A DNA stretch of 7,656 nt from Desulfotomaculum sp. (GTDB lineage Bacteria > Bacillota > Desulfotomaculia > Desulfotomaculales > Nap2-2B). The notes beneath the pieces were generated by a model, which made no database searches, was not told where the DNA came from, and saw only the letters and a program-made list of their open reading frames with translations. The position numbers were made by a program, and so were the translations under genes. Of the stretch, positions 5,551-7,656 are shown in pieces. How positions within the stretch are numbered: position 1 is the first letter of the stretch; each line of letters starts with the position of its first letter. Location: positions 1-7,656 of the forward strand of contig DMDI01000109.1 of assembly GCA_003445555.1 (NCBI GenBank), given 5' to 3'.

Positions 5551-5574
5551 GGTTATCGTAAAAATAACCTCCTC
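5551..5574 (-). promoter_or_regulatory. Strong Shine-Dalgarno partly inside a hairpin, upstream of the SpoIID-like gene
   Basis: On the minus strand GAGGAGG (5574-5568) overlaps the 5' arm of a hairpin, GGTTAT (5569-5564) pairing with ATAACC (5556-5551) over a 7-nt loop. The nearest usual start codon, GTG at 5532, is 35 nt downstream, too far unless the hairpin brings them together. In-frame codons at normal spacing are ATT, TTT, ACG and ATA, none a usual start. The layout is odd for such a good ribosome-binding site. Confidence 0.45.
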
Positions 5575-5583
5575 GCTTATTTT

Positions 5584-5625
5584 AATTAATGTAGGGGCGT
5601 TAAATTAAACGCCCCTACATTAATT
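5584..5625. repeat. REP-like palindrome with GTAGGGGC...GCCCCTAC core
   Basis: Two exact 18-nt arms, aattaatgtaggggcgtt (5584-5601) and its reverse complement (5608-5625), surround a 6-nt centre. It is far more GC-rich than its flanks. From memory, GTAGGGGC/GCCCCTAC palindromes are dispersed intergenic repeats in many bacterial genomes, including Clostridia, of the REP or miniature-element type. It sits in the SpoIID-like gene's 5' region. The plus side is followed by a T-rich tract, but no plus-strand gene ends nearby, so a terminator role is unlikely. Confidence 0.65.
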
Positions 5626-5669
5626 TTATTTTTTACCCAAAAAAACAAAATTTATACAAGAAAATAAAA

Positions 5670-5765
5670 AGGCCCTACAAGTTAATAGTCAGGTCGCCTG
5701 GTAAATACCCTAAAGTCCTTAATTTTAAACAACCATTAATTATTGACTATTACTCATTTAGGCCT
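5670..5765. repeat. Nested imperfect inverted-repeat region between rqcP and the SpoIID-like gene
   Basis: The ends pair as aggcc (5670-5674) with ggcct (5761-5765), and further in taatagtca (5683-5691) pairs exactly with tgactatta (5744-5752). Inside are two short hairpins: cagg/cctg over a 3-nt loop (5690-5700) and ggta/tacc (5700-5709). On the minus strand the outer structure is followed by TTTTTATTTT, so it may act as the terminator of the mazG-hup-rqcP transcript. A decayed miniature element is the other possibility. No ORF is evident here. Confidence 0.35.
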
Positions 5766-5790
5766 AAATTTATTTGTTTAAAACAAAAAG

Positions 5791-6018
5791 CTAGTCTTTG
5801 AGCAACTGGTACATTTCTGTTGCCTGCTTGGCAGGCACGTTTTCTTGAACAAAACAAACCTTTACTTTTAGCTGCCGGTAACCATAATTAAATTCTATAA
5901 TATCACCAGCCTTGACCGCTGTTCCTGCCTTGGCCCGCTGCCCGTTAACCCATACCTGTCCTTGTTGACATACGGCTTTGGCTACACCCCGCCTTTTAAT
6001 AATCCGGGAAACCTTCAA
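5791..6018 (-). CDS. rqcP: RqcP/YabO, S4-domain RNA-binding protein of ribosome quality control; start region apparently frameshifted
   Basis: The open frame encodes KVSRIIKRRGVAKAVCQQGQ, then VWVNGQRAKAGTAVKAGDII and a tail ending AKQATEMYQLLKD, a clear S4-domain match to B. subtilis RqcP (86 residues). RqcP works with RqcH on stalled 50S subunits to add alanine tails. In the same frame, upstream of the first usable start (TTG at 6018), the sequence continues R-L-D-K-F, the conserved S4 beginning, back to a TGA at 6045-6043 with no ATG, GTG or TTG. An ATG lies at 6043-6041 in another frame, behind AGGA. Removing one T from the TTT run (aaa at 6035-6037) would give MGLRLDKFLKVSR, a normal RqcP start. 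So either the sequence has a one-base error or the gene carries a real frameshift. Starting at TTG would lose seven conserved residues and has no ribosome-binding site. The true gene probably reaches 6043. It lies 9-36 bp downstream of the HU gene, in one operon. Confidence 0.85.
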   Translation of the reverse strand: MKVSRIIKRRGVAKAVCQQGQVWVNGQRAKAGTAVKAGDIIEFNYGYRQLKVKVCFVQENVPAKQATEMYQLLKD

Positions 6019-6054
6019 AAACTTATCTAAACGTAAAGCCCATCACTTCTTTTC

Positions 6055-6333
6055 CTATGAAGATATTACCGCATCGCGAAGCATTTTACCCGCTTTAAAC
6101 ACTGGTATCCGGGTAGCAGAAATATTTATCTCCTCCCCGGTTTGCGGGTTGCGCCCTTTACGCGCTGCCCTCTCTCTAATTTCAAAGGTGCCAAAACCGA
6201 CTAATTGTATTTTGTCACCTCTGCCCAAGGCCTCTTCAATGCTATTTAACACAGCTGAAATTGCCTTTTCGGCATCCTTTTTGGTTAAATTAGACTTTTC
6301 AGCTACTTTAGCGACAAGTTCCGTTTTATTCAT
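6055..6333 (-). CDS. hup: HU-family nucleoid DNA-binding protein
   Basis: A complete 92-residue HU/IHF-family protein, the usual length. The helical dimerisation part [20 protein letters not shown] (1-20) is followed by the signature [20 protein letters not shown] (39-58), the DNA-binding arm [20 protein letters not shown] (59-78) and [11 protein letters not shown] (79-89). HU homodimers bend and compact DNA in the nucleoid. The proline at the arm tip that intercalates DNA is present in RNPQTG. ATG at 6333 has AAAGGAGG about 10 nt upstream. It lies between mazG and rqcP; in B. subtilis hbs is elsewhere, so this is a lineage-specific arrangement, one I recall from other Clostridia. The 95-bp gap before it is AT-rich and includes a near-perfect A/T palindrome (6402-6424). 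No confident sigma-A promoter was found there, although TATGAT and TATACC are possible -10s. Confidence 0.95.
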   Translation of the reverse strand: MNKTELVAKVAEKSNLTKKDAEKAISAVLNSIEEALGRGDKIQLVGFGTFEIRERAARKGRNPQTGEEINISATRIPVFKAGKMLRDAVISS

Positions 6334-6428
6334 GCGAGTTTATCCTCCTTTAAACATTATTTATTTTTGGTATATTCGTTAAAAATCATAATTTTCCTGC
6401 TTAAAAAGAAAATTTTTCTTTTTTATTC

Positions 6429-7656
6429 TTACGTTAGCTCTTTTCCATTAACTTCTGCTTTTTTTGCTTCTTCCCACCAGTCATCCAATTCTGCCAACGA
6501 ATAGCCGGTTAATTCCTTTCCTGCCTGCCGGGCTTGTTTTTCTATATAATAAAGTCTTTTATTAAATTTATTAATTGTTCCGGTAAGCGCCACCTCCGCT
6601 TCCACGTCTAAAAGCCGGGCGGTATTAACCACGGCAAATAAAAGGTCTCCCAATTCTTCTATTATCTTAGCTTTTTCCCCGGCGGCAATAGCCTGTTTAA
6701 CCTCATTTAGCTCTTCATTTACCTTAGCCAAAGCCCCGTGATAATCAGGCCAATCAAAGCCATTTTTGGCTGCTTTTTCTTGAATGTAACGGGCACGCAA
6801 TAAAGCCGGCAGATGTTTAGCGGTACTTTTTGTCTTATCCCTTCCTTTTTCTTGGGCTTTTATTTTTTCCCATAACTTACTAACGCCCGCGCTATCTTTT
6901 ATCTCTTCTTTTTCCGGACCAAATACATGCGGGTGCCTTTGGATTATCTTACGAGTAATTCCCGCTATAACATCTCCAATTCCAAAGTCGTGTTTCTCCT
7001 CCGCAATTTGAGCCTGAAAAACTATTTGCAATAACAAATCTCCTAATTCTTCGCTTATTTTAGGCGGGTCAAATTCAAGGATAGCCTCTATTACTTCGTA
7101 AGTCTCCTCCAAAAGATACCTGATTAAACTATACTGGGTCTGTTCTTTATCCCAAGGACAACCCCTTTCCCCCCTTAAAGTCTTTATTATATTTACCAAA
7201 GGGTCCAGCGGAAAACAACCTTCTCTTTTCCCTTTGGGATAAGGAGATAAAAATAAACTGGTTAAATGGTCAAACCAGGTAAGCCTGTCCAAAGAATAAA
7301 GAGGGTATTCCTCTATTCTTTCTTGCTCCGGCAAACCAATTGACTGCAATATTTTCACCGGATAATCCGGGGGATAATACTCTAGTAAAGTCAATTTAAC
7401 CTCGGAAGCAATCAACTGATTATAAACCTGCATGATAATATTCCCTACCGAGGGATCAATGATTTGGTCTTGTATAGACAATCCATCTACTACCCGTAAT
7501 CCTTCCGCCGGATCTACCTGTAAAGTAGCACAGCATACATCTAAAAAACTCATGGCCGATATAACTTCTGTCTTGATGCCCCTTGCTTTAGCCTCATGCA
7601 AAATTAAGGTAACACTTTTTTCGGCTACCAAAGGATGTCCTGGGACAGCGTAAACT
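6429..7656 (-). CDS. mazG: YabN-type tetrapyrrole-methylase/MazG fusion, nucleoside triphosphate pyrophosphohydrolase (5' end outside window)
   Basis: The frame is open to the right edge, giving about 408 visible residues starting VYAVPGHPLVAEKSVTLIL, a conserved segment of the SAM-dependent tetrapyrrole (precorrin-type) methylase fold. The N-terminal part of that domain is missing, so the TTG at 7631 is internal and not the start. After the methylase-like half (to about residue 137) come two MazG units. The first runs from LVNIIKTLRGERGCPWDKEQ, with metal-binding glutamates in LLEETYEVIEAI and EELGDLLLQIVFQ, to HPHVFG. The second has GFDWPDYHGALAKVNEELNE and EELGDLLFAVVNTARLL. MazG hydrolyses NTPs and dNTPs to the monophosphate, with roles in nucleotide clean-up and (p)ppGpp control. 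In B. subtilis the fusion is YabN, next to yabO as here. The methylase substrate is unknown. It is the upstream gene of a likely mazG-hup-rqcP unit. Confidence 0.95.
   Translation of the reverse strand, partial: VYAVPGHPLVAEKSVTLILHEAKARGIKTEVISAMSFLDVCCATLQVDPAEGLRVVDGLSIQDQIIDPSVGNIIMQVYNQLIASEVKLTLLEYYPPDYPVKILQSIGLPEQERIEEYPLYSLDRLTWFDHLTSLFLSPYPKGKREGCFPLDPLVNIIKTLRGERGCPWDKEQTQYSLIRYLLEETYEVIEAILEFDPPKISEELGDLLLQIVFQAQIAEEKHDFGIGDVIAGITRKIIQRHPHVFGPEKEEIKDSAGVSKLWEKIKAQEKGRDKTKSTAKHLPALLRARYIQEKAAKNGFDWPDYHGALAKVNEELNEVKQAIAAGEKAKIIEELGDLLFAVVNTARLLDVEAEVALTGTINKFNKRLYYIEKQARQAGKELTGYSLAELDDWWEEAKKAEVNGKELT

Noticed and set aside
5978..6382. 134-codon plus-strand ORF across hup and rqcP
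   Set aside because: Antisense to two well-supported genes; composition reflects their reverse complement.
6402..6424. Near-perfect A/T palindrome after mazG, considered as a terminator
   Set aside because: The stem has a single G-C pair and would be too weak; it probably reflects A/T-rich composition.

Overview
The window comes from the chromosome of a low-to-moderate-GC, endospore-forming Firmicute, most likely an anaerobic Clostridia lineage of the Peptococcaceae (Desulfotomaculum/Pelotomaculum) kind. This rests on the spore genes yabP and yabQ, a SpoIID/LytB protein, and gene order matching the Bacillus subtilis yabN-yabO-yabP-yabQ-divIC-yabR block. The exact genus is an inference from gene order only.

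Reading the minus strand from right to left, the genes are: a 5'-truncated YabN-type methylase-MazG fusion (window end to 6429), HU (6333-6055), RqcP/YabO with an S4 domain (about 6045-5791), a SpoIID/LytB-domain lipoprotein (5532-4597), YabP (4467-4186), YabQ (4110-3643), a small sigma-region-4-like HTH protein (1576-1322), DivIC (1325-972), the S1 protein YabR (872-471), and the start of a Ppx/GppA phosphatase (325 to the left edge). The set joins nucleotide clean-up (MazG), nucleoid structure (HU), ribosome rescue (RqcP), spore engulfment and coat formation (SpoIID-like, YabP, YabQ), septation (DivIC), RNA binding (YabR) and polyphosphate/ppGpp metabolism (Ppx/GppA).

The cluster is split by leuC-leuD (1828-3591) on the plus strand, the two subunits of a 3-isopropylmalate dehydratase-type enzyme, with their own extended -10 promoter. 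Their divergent gap with the HTH-divIC operon (1577-1827) is the most structured non-coding stretch. It holds three DnaA-box-like 9-mers within 33 bp, a perfect 18-bp-arm AT-rich inverted repeat, and a second small dyad.

No wholly new system is evident. The best leads are: the DnaA-box cluster and AT-rich dyads upstream of divIC; an apparent single-base frameshift at the start of rqcP; a heptanucleotide tandem repeat carrying ATG codons beside a duplicated ribosome-binding site upstream of ppx; and a GTAGGGGC...GCCCCTAC palindrome of the dispersed-repeat type upstream of the SpoIID-like gene. Clear regulatory sites are a sigma-A-type promoter for yabR, a sigma-E-like promoter for yabPQ, and an intrinsic terminator after yabR.
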